From contig NZ_AQFT02000001.1 of assembly GCF_000364225.2 (NCBI RefSeq), positions 620,001-684,000 of the forward strand: DNA of 64,000 bases. The letters are read 5' to 3'. Origin of the DNA: Eubacterium plexicaudatum ASF492. GTDB lineage: Bacteria; Bacillota; Clostridia; Lachnospirales; Lachnospiraceae. Shown piece by piece: positions 9,265 through 19,051 of this stretch. The notes below the pieces were generated by a model. The model ran no database searches and had not been told where the DNA came from. It saw only the letters and a list, made by a program, of their open reading frames with translations. Numbering within the stretch: position 1 is the first letter of the stretch; the number at the start of each line of letters is the position of its first letter. A program made the position numbers and the translations under genes.

Positions 9265-10464
9265 ATGGATAAAGTAAATGGAAAAAGAATGCTTATGTTG
9301 GCTTCGGTGGCATCTATGATTGATCAGTTCAATATGAGCAATATCAAGATTTTGTTGGAAATGGGTTATGAAATACATGTTGCATGCAACTTCATGGAAG
9401 GAAATACGAGTAATGCAACTCGAATGAAAAGATTTAAATTGGAGCTGCAGAAGATGCATGTAGTATGGCATCAATGGGATTGTCCAAGAAGCGTTTATGC
9501 GGTTGGGAAATGCCTGAAAGCATTTGTTCAGTTATGGAAGTTAACGGAAAGATATGATTTTGTGTGGTTTCATTGTCATTCACCGGTTGGAGCCGTATTA
9601 GCTCGGATGGTAGCTTATAAAAGGAAGATTAAGGTCATATATACGGCACATGGATTTCATTTTTATAAGGGTGCCTCTTTAAAAAATTGGTTGCTGTATT
9701 ATCCGGTGGAAAAGTTATTTTCATATTGGACGGATGTGCTGATTACAGTAAATATTGAAGATTATCAGTTTGCCAGACGGCATTTGTCAGCAAAAAGTAT
9801 TTATCATATTCCGGGTATAGGAATTGATATTTCCAAATTTAATAGATATAAAGACGCAGCATGGATAACAGAAAAAAGAACACGTAAGAAATTTTGTCAA
9901 AAGTTCAGGATTCCTGAAAATGCTTTGGTGTTGTTATCCGTTGGAGAATTGAGTCGGAGAAAAAATCATCGGGCGGTTATCACTGCTTTGTCACGGCTGC
10001 AAAGGCAAGATATCTATTATTTGCTCTGTGGACAGGGAGAGCAAGAAGGCAGGCTGAAAAAACAGGCACGGGAGCTTGGTATATGGCAGCGCGTTCGAAT
10101 GGTTGGGTTTCAGGCAGATATGGAAGATTTTTATCATTATACGGATATTTTTGTTTTGCCATCTTTGCAAGAAGGTCTTTCAGTTGCATTGATGGAGGCA
10201 ATGGCTGCAGGTAATGTGTGTGTGGTTTCCGACATACGTGGAAACAGAGAACTCATTGATGATAGAGGAGGCATGAAATTTCCACTAGGAAAGCCGCAGA
10301 TACTTGAGGCAGCGTTAGAAAGACTGGCGAGTGATGAGAATTTCAGGCAGGCATGCGGCAGGTATAATCAACAAAAGATCAAAGCATACAGCCAGGATAT
10401 TACTGTGCGCAGAATGAAGAAAATATATGACAAAATGGAGGAGAACAGGAGGAAGGGACGTTGA
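9265..10464 (+). CDS. GT4 glycosyltransferase
   Basis: This 399-residue GT-B fold enzyme of the capsular/EPS GT4 type transfers a sugar from a nucleotide donor to a lipid-linked acceptor on the cytoplasmic face. The N-terminal acceptor half has VIYTAHGFHFYKGAS. The C-terminal donor half has LLSVGELSRRKNHRAVI, YLLCGQGEQE, and the E-x7-E region LPSLQEGLSVALMEAMAAG typical of GT4. It overlaps no neighbour. Four bases separate its stop from the next ATG, so the two are one transcription unit. No strong ribosome site precedes ATG 9265. Donor sugar is unknown. Confidence 0.85.
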   Translation: MDKVNGKRMLMLASVASMIDQFNMSNIKILLEMGYEIHVACNFMEGNTSNATRMKRFKLELQKMHVVWHQWDCPRSVYAVGKCLKAFVQLWKLTERYDFVWFHCHSPVGAVLARMVAYKRKIKVIYTAHGFHFYKGASLKNWLLYYPVEKLFSYWTDVLITVNIEDYQFARRHLSAKSIYHIPGIGIDISKFNRYKDAAWITEKRTRKKFCQKFRIPENALVLLSVGELSRRKNHRAVITALSRLQRQDIYYLLCGQGEQEGRLKKQARELGIWQRVRMVGFQADMEDFYHYTDIFVLPSLQEGLSVALMEAMAAGNVCVVSDIRGNRELIDDRGGMKFPLGKPQILEAALERLASDENFRQACGRYNQQKIKAYSQDITVRRMKKIYDKMEENRRKGR

Positions 10465-10467
10465 AAA

Positions 10468-11409
10468 ATGAAAACCAGGACCGTTCGTGTATTGTTATCG
10501 ACCTACAATGGTGAAAAGTATTTAAAAGAGCAGCTTGACAGTATTTTGATGCAGGAAGATCGGGGAGTAAGTGTGTCGATACTTGTCAGAGATGATGGTT
10601 CTTCCGATCATACACAGGAAATACTTTCAGCATATACAAAGAAATTTAAAAATTTTTCTTGGTATACAGGAAAGCATAAGGGTGCGGCGGGGAGTTTTTA
10701 TGATTTGCTGTTACGAACGGACACGATAGCCGATTATTATGCTTTTGCCGATCAGGATGATGTCTGGAATAAGGAAAAACTGGTACGGGCGGTAAGAAAA
10801 TTGATACAGGAATCCAAACGTATGGATTACGCTGATCAGCCCATTTTGTACGCTGGAAAAGTCATTTGTGCTTCACAGAATTTGGAGAAACAGGAAAGGG
10901 TTTATTACCGTATCGGTAAGAACGCTTCTTTTGGAAATGCTCTGGTGGAAAATATTTGTATGGGATGTACGGAAGTATTTAATTTGGAATTATTATTGCT
11001 TGTCAGGAAACATTTGCCAGGGAGTAATATCATGCATGATTGGTGGATGTATTTAACAGCGGCTTATTTTGGAAAAGTGATTTTTGATCAAAAGGCATAT
11101 ATGCTATATCGACAGCATGAGAACAATGAAGTTGGGATGCAAAATTGCCGGAGGCTGCGTTGGAGAAACAGGATTGAACATGTCAGGAAAATAAAACATA
11201 AACTGTCCGGACAGGCATCGGAGTTTCAAGAGGTATATACAGGTGTGCCGGCAATGCGTAGGGAGGACGAGGGCATATTGGAACAGATGTGCAGATATAG
11301 AGACAGTGTATATAAACGGATTTGCATGGCAGTTACTAGTGGTATCTATAGACAAAACCGGATGGATGACTTAGTTTTTCGATTGCTGATTTTTATAGGA
11401 TATTTGTAG
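10468..11409 (+). CDS. GT2 glycosyltransferase (rhamnosyltransferase-like)
   Basis: This 313-residue GT-A enzyme starts with VRVLLSTYNGEKYLKEQLDSIL, has the nucleotide-binding VRDDGSSDHT and the strong signature AFADQDDVWNKEKL. That pattern is typical of rhamnosyltransferases and related O-chain GT2 enzymes. A basic C-terminal part ends in VFRLLIFIGYL, which looks like a natural family end. Ribosome binding probably uses AGGAGGAAGGG at 10448-10458. The sugar specificity is inferred only from the family resemblance and the RgpF-like gene nearby. Confidence 0.85.
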   Translation: MKTRTVRVLLSTYNGEKYLKEQLDSILMQEDRGVSVSILVRDDGSSDHTQEILSAYTKKFKNFSWYTGKHKGAAGSFYDLLLRTDTIADYYAFADQDDVWNKEKLVRAVRKLIQESKRMDYADQPILYAGKVICASQNLEKQERVYYRIGKNASFGNALVENICMGCTEVFNLELLLLVRKHLPGSNIMHDWWMYLTAAYFGKVIFDQKAYMLYRQHENNEVGMQNCRRLRWRNRIEHVRKIKHKLSGQASEFQEVYTGVPAMRREDEGILEQMCRYRDSVYKRICMAVTSGIYRQNRMDDLVFRLLIFIGYL

Positions 11410-11584
11410 AGGCGGTATATGGAAATATGATAACAAAGAATGTTGGAATAAGTTCAAAAACAGTCCGGACATTTTTATAGAAGACCGTTTTGAACTCGTT
11501 CCGTAGAAAGGAAAGTATGGAGAACCGTAATTGCAGGATACTATGCGAGTAAGGCTGTAATTGCAGGAAGCATATATAAAAATT

Positions 11585-12624
11585 ATGGATGTTAGTGTAA
11601 TCTTCGCTACTCATAACAGGGAAGATGTGTTGGAACAGGTTTTTGCTGCCTGGAAAAAAACCGACAGAGTTACAAAATATGAATATGAAATTATATGTTC
11701 GGATGATGATTCTACCGATCATACCATCCAAATAATTCAATCTGTTCGGGAATTGCCGGTAAAGCTTTTGCAAAATAAAAAGGAGGGGCCGGGAAAGCAC
11801 GAAATGCCGCATTAGAAATTGCAGCCGGAAAACTGATTATTTTTACGGGAGATGATATATTTCCGGGTGAGGATTATATCAACCGGCATTTTGAAAATTA
11901 CTTAAAGTATGGGGATAACGTAGCTACACTGGGTAGGATTGATTGGCATCCGGATATAAAGGTCAATCATCTGATGCGGCATATTACGGAAATCGGTTGT
12001 GAGCAGTTTGGATTTATTGCATTACCGCCCTATCAAATGGTTGATTTCAGACATTTTTATACATCAAATATCAGTGTCCCGGCTAAGCTATTGCATAAGC
12101 AAGAATATTATTTTCATACGGGATTTGATAAGTATGGGTTTGAAGATATCGAACTTGGATATCGCCTGCAAAAAGCAGGAATGAAAATTTATTATGATCC
12201 GGATATTCTGGCACATCATTATCATGTATATGATAGTGTGGAAAAATTTTGTGATCGGCAGATAAATGCCGGAGATCAGCTGGTAGCTTTTTGCAAGATA
12301 CATGATGATTTGGCAGATAAATGTATCAGTGATGTGGAAAACATAAGGGATATTTATTTTAAGTATAAAAAAGGACAAAAGTTAGATAGTTCTTTCAGGG
12401 GCAATTTTATCCAAAGCAGTATCCGGATAGGAAAAAGTCTTACATGCCTGCTGGAAAAAAAGCTTATGCAAAAGGATCATTCTTTTTACCGGATAATCTG
12501 TTCTTTTGTTTATGCAGCATTATTTCGATTTTATTATACTTATGGAACCGTCAATCGTATTAACAGAGAGTATGGTCTATGTAAAGGAAAAGTTATGTTA
12601 CTGATTTTACTTATCGGTATATGA
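11585..12624 (+). CDS. GT2 glycosyltransferase (frameshifted)
   Basis: The first part reads MDVSVIFATHNREDVLEQVF and ICSDDDSTDHTIQI. After the break the second part reads GKARNAALEIAAGKLIIFTGDDIFPGEDYI, then GFDKYGFEDIELGYRLQKAGMKIYY, which is the acceptor-side segment of GT2 (galactosyl/GalNAc-transferase C-terminal type). The break is at the G4 run 11785-11788. One extra G gives KKEGAGKARNAAL in frame. About 347 residues result. The 3' end overlaps the next start by four bases (ATGA at 12621), so translation is coupled. An in-frame TTG at 11561 is a possible alternative start. Confidence 0.8.
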
Positions 12625-14752
12625 GAATGCCATATCAGGAAATATATTGGAACAAAGGCCACGGATTTACAGAACAGCAGGCAAGGAAATGGGTTTACTG
12701 GGATGATTCCGAGACATCCTATAGGCTTGATTTGCAGACAGGAGTTAAAGAATTATGGGTTGCTCCGCTGAAAGGAAGATGCAAGGTACAGATCGTTAGC
12801 ATGGGATTTATTTTGCAGGATGGAAGTTTTGAGCCGGCAAAAATTTCTTGGCATAATGCGTGTCGGATGGATAATGGGAAATATGATTTTTCAAATACAA
12901 ATGATCCCTGTATTTTAGTGAAAGAATTGCCATCAGGCTGCAAAAGTTTCCAAATACAAATGAAAGTGAAAGCGTTAAAGGGTGATATGGGAATTTATAA
13001 GATGTTTCGCAGTGCGGCGGCACGTATGTTCCACCGAGTAGAATGTAAAGTGCAGAATGCAAAGCCATTGCGTATAACATATGCATATGGTCAAAGAAGG
13101 ACCATTCAAATTGGAATTGGAGGAAGTATTTCATCGGATCAAAAAGAAAAATTATTACGATCCTACCAGGAGCAGGTATCTATTTTGGGGGAAGATGTTA
13201 TCATTTCGGAAATCGGACATATGAAGACGGGATACACAGATTATTGTTATGAACCATCCAAAGAGCCTCTGGATATTACACAGATACTGCAAGTTGCCAT
13301 GGTTTTGCTGAATTATGATATTGATTATGTGCTGGTATCAAAATCATACATAGAATATCCGCAAATTGCATGTCAGAATTTAGCAGATGTGGTAATTTAT
13401 CGTTCGTTATTGGAAAGAAACGTTGATTATAAATGGATTGAGGCCGGATGTGGAAAATATATGCGTTTGCCTGCTTATAAAGTGGAAACGCAAAGTGTTC
13501 TTGCACATGAAATAGGCATTACCGTTCAGCCGACAGAAAAAGGCTTTTTAGGGTGTCACGATGTAGAATATCGTATTAGCAGAAGAAGTTTTGGACAGAG
13601 AAACAGACAGAAACCTCTGATTTTTGTCATTCCGATTTTTTTGGCGGTAGGTGGAATTGAAAGAAACACAATAGAAGTTATGAGGCAGATGAAGGATAAA
13701 TATGATTTTTGTATGATCACAATAGAATATCATACAAGTCGTCATGGTTCACTGCATTATCAGCTGAAAGGAATTTGTAATTATATTTTTGATCTGCGTG
13801 AGATTACAGAGGAAACACATTTTTTGGAACTTTTTTATGAACTGAATCAAATGTTCAACCCTGATCTTATATGGTTATGCAATAATTCACCATGGTTTGA
13901 ACAGCATACGGCTCAGATACAGGAAATTTTCTCCGGAGTACCAATTGTAGCACAGGATGTATACGATACCAAGGCAGGGTGGATTGAATATTACAAAAAT
14001 CCACAGGTGCGGAATTTTCAGCGATTTATTGCAATTACAAAGCTGATACGGGATACTTTCATCAGTAGTTATCAGATTCCGGAAGAAAAGATAGATATTA
14101 TTTATCCTACGGTAGATGACAAGCAGATTTGTACGGTTAAAAAATCTGAAATTTCTTATGAAGCGGTTTGCGAAAAGTATGGGCTTGATAAAACGAAAAA
14201 ACATGTTTCCTTTCTTGCACGTCTGGCAGAGCAGAAAAATCCACTTCGATATTGTAAGCTTGTGAAAGCATGTCTGGAACATGGAATGACAGGAATACAG
14301 TTTATTATGGTGGGAGATGGACCCTGTAAAGATAAAGTAGATTCTTTTTTGGAGAAAAATCAAATGCAGGATCGGATAGTAAGAATTCCATATGTAAAAA
14401 ATGTACCGGAATTTATGCGTATGCTTGATGCGCTGGTTATCACATCCGATTTTGAGGGGATGCCAATTGTTTGTATTGAGGCAATGAGTATGGGAGTTCC
14501 GATTTTTTCTACGGATTCCGGGGATACCAAAAGGTTTATTCAAAAAAACAGAAATGGAATGATTATAAAAGAGACAGAGTCGGATTATATAAATTTTAAA
14601 ACTTTTATGGACAACTGGGAAGAGTATAAAAAAATGCAACAGTTTGCGCAGATGACATGTTAGATTTTTTTTCAATCAGCCATATATGTGAGCAGTATGA
14701 CCAGACTTTCCAAATGGCAATGAACGGAGGACAAAATGAAAGTAAATGTTAA
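12621..14752 (+). CDS. GT4 glycosyltransferase with a large unrecognised N-terminal domain (frameshifted near end)
   Basis: The C-terminal half (from about residue 335) is a GT4 fold: FVIPIFLAVGGIERNTIEVM, VSFLARLAEQKNPLRYC, FIMVGDGPCKDKV and VITSDFEGMPIVCIEAMSMGVPI. The first about 330 residues are not recognised. They contain a beta-rich start with ELWVAPLKGRCKVQIVSM and a second part that could be another transferase-like domain. The frame ends at 14663. Restoring one T at 14643-14645 reads on through DDMLDFFSISHICEQYDQTF, a normal GT4 tail, to a TAA ending at 14752. The extended end overlaps the Wzm start by 17 bases, which supports the reconstruction. Confidence 0.75.
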
Positions 14753-15538
14753 TGGTCGTACATGTAAGAAACGGGAATTGGCAGATCAGATTATGTCACT
14801 TGCAGTAAGTGATTTTAAAAGCCGGTTTTCCGGATCTTATCTGGGAATTTTTTGGGGTGTGATCCAGCCTTTGTCGACGATTCTTTTGTTTTGGTTTGTT
14901 TTTCAGGTGGGATTTCGATCAAATCCAATAAATGATGTTCCGTTTATTTTATGGCTATCTGCAGGGATGATACCGTGGAATTTTTCTATGATGCATGGTT
15001 TGGAGGAACAACTGCTTTTACTTCTTATAGTTATATTGTGAAAAAAGTGGTATTTCGGATTGAAGTGCTGCCATTGGTGAAAATATTGTCATCATTTATC
15101 CTTAATGTTGTATTTAATGTTATATTACTCGCCATTTATGGGATTTACGGGCGCTTTGTGGGGATTCATATTTTGGATATGTTATACTTTAGCGTTTGCT
15201 TAGCCGTATTATCCTTGGGGTTATCTTACATAACGGCAACTTTAAATGTATTTATCAAAGATATAGGGCAGTTTATGGGAATTATTTTGCAGGTGCTAAT
15301 GTGGATGACACCCATGATGTGGCCATATACAATGGTTGCAGAAAAAGATGCATGGTTTTATAAATTAAATCCGCTCCATTATGTGATAAATGGGTATCGG
15401 GAGAGTTTGATACAGGGAGAGTGGTTTTTTCATCATTGGGTACAAATGCTTTGGTTTTGGACGATTACCGGTATGCTTTTTGGCGCTGGACGAATTTTGA
15501 TGTGCAGGATGAAAGGGCATTTTGCGGATGTATTATAA
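14736..15538 (+). CDS. Polysaccharide ABC exporter, permease subunit Wzm/TagG-type (frameshifted)
   Basis: The reconstructed permease has about 267 residues and six hydrophobic segments of the ABC-2 polysaccharide exporter family. Recognisable parts are KSRFSGSYLGIFWGVIQPL near the N-terminus and LMWMTPMMWPYTM followed by LNPLHYVINGYRESLI near the C-terminus. The frame breaks at the T5 run 14981-14985. One T gives PWNFFYDAWFGGTTAFTSYSYIVKK. It pairs with the ATPase encoded next. In known systems the pair moves a finished, polyprenyl-linked glycan (O-antigen, teichoic acid or rhamnan) across the cytoplasmic membrane. Confidence 0.9.
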
Positions 15539-15576
15539 GAGAAAGAGAGCAGTTTGTTATTGAATAAGGAGAAAAC

Positions 15577-16848
15577 ATGTATACGATAGAAGTCCGTGAT
15601 CTTGTAAAAACTTATAAGTTATATGAAAGGCCGGTTGACCGGATAAGAGAGGCGTTCGGTAAAAAGAAGTGTTATCACAAAGATTTTCTGGCAGTTGACC
15701 ATGTTTCGTTTTGTGTGGAAAAAGGAGAAACGGTGGGGATTATCGGAAGCAATGGCGCCGGTAAATCCACTTTACTGAAAATGATTACAGGCGTGCTTAA
15801 GGCGACGGCGGGAGATATCAGGCTGAGCGGGGCGGTATCGGCATTGTTGGAATTAGGCGCGGGTTTTGATGCCGAAAGAAACGGCATAGATAATATTTAC
15901 TTAAATGGCAGAATCAATGGGTTATCAAAAAAAGAGATCGATGAGAGCGTACCAAGGATTTTAGAATTTGCAGATATTGGTAACTTTATTCATCAGCCTA
16001 TAAAAACATATTCAAGCGGGATGCTGGTACGGCTTGCATTTGCGGTAGCAGTAAATGTAAAGCCGGAAATTCTGATCGTGGATGAGGCATTAAGTGTAGG
16101 AGATGTTCGTTTTCAGCAAAAATGCTATCGAAAAATTCGTGAATTTACGCAAAATGGAACGGTCTTGTTCGTAAGCCACGACACTGGTGCTATTTCCAGC
16201 TTTTGTGACCGCGTTATCTGGATGGATCATGGGAAAATATATAAAGAAGGAACACCGGGAGAGATTATCGAAGAATATTTGTCATTTATGAGATACGATA
16301 TAACAGATGCACAAAAGCAAAAGCTTGATGTTGATGATATGCTGGGACAGGAGACGGAGAACAATACTTGTATTTTATCATTTGGAAATCAGGCAGCATA
16401 TTTTTGCAAAATTGCTTTGACGGATGGAAAAGAAAAGCTGTTGTCGCAGGTCAGACCTGGGCAGAAGATAAACATCGTTATGGAAATAGAGGCAAAGCGT
16501 GTTATTGAATTTCCGATATTGGGGTTTAATATTAAGGATGTACTTGGCAATGAATTGGTAGTGACAAACACCGTATTTGAAAAAGTTAGAGTGGAGCCTA
16601 TAAAGCCAGGAAAAATTTATCGGTTTGCATGGCAGCTGATATTTCCGGATTTGCATACAGGAGATTATCCGGTAGATGTTGCTTTGGCGGAAGGTACTTA
16701 TGCAAACCATGAGCAAATTCAATTTGTTTCGGATGCTTTGGTTATTAAATGTGTGGATGATTGCCTTTATCAAGAAGGAAGGGGAAAGCTTGTACCCAGG
16801 AACATAAAACTGATTGAAAAAGAAGAACAGGCAGAAAGGATACTATGA
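15577..16848 (+). CDS. Polysaccharide ABC exporter ATPase Wzt with C-terminal glycan-binding-type domain
   Basis: This 423-residue ATPase has Walker A GSNGAGKST (residues 57-65), signature YSSGM (145-149), Walker B ILIVDE (165-170) and the switch His at 201. After about residue 245 it carries an extra domain of about 170 residues of the Wzt C-terminal (PF14524-like) type: FPILGFNIKDVLGNELVVTNT and RFAWQLIFPDLHTGDYPVDVALAEG. In E. coli O9a/O8 this beta-sandwich recognises the modified non-reducing end of the chain, so export requires a capped chain. Only exporters of that class carry the domain. AGGAG lies at 15568-15572 before ATG 15577. The stop overlaps the next ATG. Confidence 0.92.
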   Translation: MYTIEVRDLVKTYKLYERPVDRIREAFGKKKCYHKDFLAVDHVSFCVEKGETVGIIGSNGAGKSTLLKMITGVLKATAGDIRLSGAVSALLELGAGFDAERNGIDNIYLNGRINGLSKKEIDESVPRILEFADIGNFIHQPIKTYSSGMLVRLAFAVAVNVKPEILIVDEALSVGDVRFQQKCYRKIREFTQNGTVLFVSHDTGAISSFCDRVIWMDHGKIYKEGTPGEIIEEYLSFMRYDITDAQKQKLDVDDMLGQETENNTCILSFGNQAAYFCKIALTDGKEKLLSQVRPGQKINIVMEIEAKRVIEFPILGFNIKDVLGNELVVTNTVFEKVRVEPIKPGKIYRFAWQLIFPDLHTGDYPVDVALAEGTYANHEQIQFVSDALVIKCVDDCLYQEGRGKLVPRNIKLIEKEEQAERIL

Positions 16849-17843
16849 TGCATTTGTTAAAACAGAAAGTCGGGAAGTTTCACAAAAAAACAGAAGGCCC
16901 ATTATTGTCTGTTATCATTCCCTTATATAATCATGAAAAGTTTATCGATCAGGCAATACAAAGCGTATTGGATCAGATCTACCGGTCCTGGGAACTGATT
17001 ATTATAGATGATGGATCGACAGACAAGTCTTTTGAGAAAGCACGTGCGTATACTGACAGACGTATATCTGTTTATAGACAGGAAAATGCAGGGGCGCATC
17101 GGGCCATTAACCGGGGATTGTCTATGGCAAAAGGAGATTATCTGGCAATTTTAAATTCTGATGACCTGTATGAGCCGCAAAGGTTTGAGCGGATGATCCG
17201 TTATATGGAAGAACATAAGGAAATTGATTTTGCCTGCACCTATTTAAGTGTGATTAATGAAAAAGGAAAACTGTTGGGAACAAAAAAAGGATGGAAAAAT
17301 ATGGAACCCTGGCTGGTGCGGCATCCGGAACTTTCATTGAAATCGCAAGATGATTTCAGAGCAAATTTGATTATGGCAAATTTTATATCAACCACAAGTA
17401 ATTTTCTCATTCGTAGAAGATTGTATGAAAAAATTGGCGGAATGCGTAATTTGCGGTTTGCGCACGACTGGGACTATGCACTGCGTGCGGCTGAAGCAAC
17501 AGATTGTGTGATTTTGCAGGAGCCATTGCTGCAGTATCGTGTGCACGGTGCGAATACTATTTCTTCTGACAGAAAGGCAATGTTGTTTGAAATTGTTTGG
17601 GTATGGGCGGCAAACCTGAGGCGATTTTATCGAACCGTGTTAACGACAGACGATAGAGAGCAGACAGATGTTGTAAAATTGGCAGAATCGTTGAATTTGC
17701 AGGGTAATGATAAGGTGTTTTGGATGATGCTTATATATATGGATGCGTGTCGGGAAGCAGGAATGACAAATCCTGAAGAACAGTTGTTGGAAGACAGAAT
17801 GCTAAAGGAAAGGTTTTTAAAGTATGTAGAGGTTAACGGATAA
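16845..17843 (+). CDS. GT2 glycosyltransferase
   Basis: This 332-residue GT-A enzyme has SVIIPLYNHEKFIDQAIQSVL, the nucleotide-binding IIDDGSTDKSFE, and the metal-binding LNSDDLYEPQRFERM. It continues with RFAHDWDYALRAAEA and LLQYRVHGANTISS, typical of O-chain GT2 enzymes of the WcaA/RfbN kind. Its ATG overlaps the TGA of the Wzt gene, so the two are translationally coupled. That position, between exporter and methyltransferase, is usual for chain-building or terminal-sugar transferases. No frameshift is seen. Confidence 0.85.
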   Translation: MMHLLKQKVGKFHKKTEGPLLSVIIPLYNHEKFIDQAIQSVLDQIYRSWELIIIDDGSTDKSFEKARAYTDRRISVYRQENAGAHRAINRGLSMAKGDYLAILNSDDLYEPQRFERMIRYMEEHKEIDFACTYLSVINEKGKLLGTKKGWKNMEPWLVRHPELSLKSQDDFRANLIMANFISTTSNFLIRRRLYEKIGGMRNLRFAHDWDYALRAAEATDCVILQEPLLQYRVHGANTISSDRKAMLFEIVWVWAANLRRFYRTVLTTDDREQTDVVKLAESLNLQGNDKVFWMMLIYMDACREAGMTNPEEQLLEDRMLKERFLKYVEVNG

Positions 17844-17887
17844 GATTTTTTGAATAAAACAAAATGTAGTGATTGGAGATTATGAGT

Positions 17888-19024
17888 ATGTCTGAAATAG
17901 TTGTGACAGGTGAACGTTTTATTCCGGAAAGTCAGGATGATGAATTGGAACTGGAACATATGGAAAGATACTATACGGCCTGTAGATTTGTAAAAGGAAA
18001 AGTAGTCTTGGACGCTGCCTGCGGAGAAGGCTATGGAAGTTATCTGTTGGCGCGAACAGCGAAATCGGTGATTGGTGTTGATATAGATAACAGGACAATC
18101 ATAAATGCAAAAGAAAAATATTCCGATGCAGAGAACATTCAGTACATACAGGGAAGTGTAGAAAAATTAGATTTTATAGAAAGTCAAACAGTAGATGTAG
18201 TGATTTCTTTTGAAACAATTGAGCATGTTTCCGAATATATTCAGCTGAAATTTATGTCAGAGATAAAACGGATTTTAAAACGGGATGGATTATTGATTAT
18301 GTCCAGTCCGAATAAAAAGGAATATACGGACAGATATCATTTTCATAATCATTTCCACGTTCATGAACTTTATGTAGAAGAGTTTTTGGACTTATTAAAA
18401 ACCAAATTCAGAAATATCAGGTTATATCGTCAGTATCTGGAAGTTGTTTGTATGATTGACAAGGACGAAAACGAAGAAACGATTCTATATCATAAAAATA
18501 AAAAGCGTTATCAACCGGAAGGCAAATATGTGATAGCAATTGCCAGTAATGCAGATTTGCCGGAGCAATCACTTTCTATGGTCAGTCTTCATTTAAGGGA
18601 AGAATACATGCCAATGCTGGATGAATTAAATTATTGCCGTGCAGAAGCAATTAAATGCCGTAATATGGTGAAACAGCTGGAGACACGTCTTGAAGATTGC
18701 ATGTGCCAGATAGATATTCTGAAAAATGAACGGAAATTAGCACTTGAAGAATCGGAAAGACGTGAAAAAGAGTTGGAGCACCGTATGGACGTGATTAATC
18801 AAATCTGTGAGGAAAAAGCAGATAAGGAAAACAGACTGAAATTAGCAGAAGAAGAGTTGGAGAGACGTGCAGCGGAATTAGTCCATCGTATGGACGTAAT
18901 TAACAGTTTAAATGAAAAAGTCCGTATTTTAGAAAACGATTTAAAACTAAGTAATGAGGAGTTGGACAGGCGTGCAGCAGAACTGGAACATCGTATGGAT
19001 GTAATTAACAGGCTGCGCAAATGA
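17888..19024 (+). CDS. SAM-dependent methyltransferase with long C-terminal coiled coil (WbdD-like layout)
   Basis: Residues about 1-200 form a class I methyltransferase: motif I VLDAACGEGYGSYLL, then GVDIDNRTI and VVISFETIEHVSEYIQ. The remainder from about residue 235 is charged and heptad-rich. It ends in three near-repeats, E-L-E/V-HRMDVIN, spaced by about 40 and 38 residues. Downstream of Wzm/Wzt with a C-terminal domain, this recalls WbdD, whose coiled coil acts as a length ruler and whose catalytic head caps the O-chain. Unlike WbdD, no kinase domain is seen here. The start at 17888 is chosen for its spacing from GGAG (17875-17878). ATG 17882 is an alternative. Inference: chain-end methylation. 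Confidence 0.75.
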   Translation: MSEIVVTGERFIPESQDDELELEHMERYYTACRFVKGKVVLDAACGEGYGSYLLARTAKSVIGVDIDNRTIINAKEKYSDAENIQYIQGSVEKLDFIESQTVDVVISFETIEHVSEYIQLKFMSEIKRILKRDGLLIMSSPNKKEYTDRYHFHNHFHVHELYVEEFLDLLKTKFRNIRLYRQYLEVVCMIDKDENEETILYHKNKKRYQPEGKYVIAIASNADLPEQSLSMVSLHLREEYMPMLDELNYCRAEAIKCRNMVKQLETRLEDCMCQIDILKNERKLALEESERREKELEHRMDVINQICEEKADKENRLKLAEEELERRAAELVHRMDVINSLNEKVRILENDLKLSNEELDRRAAELEHRMDVINRLRK

Positions 19025-19051
19025 GAATGATTTGGTGAGTCGAGGTACATT

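Noticed and set aside
18720-19024. CRISPR-like or tandem DNA repeats in the methyltransferase tail
   Set aside because: The copies are degenerate at DNA level and keep the reading frame, so they are protein repeats.
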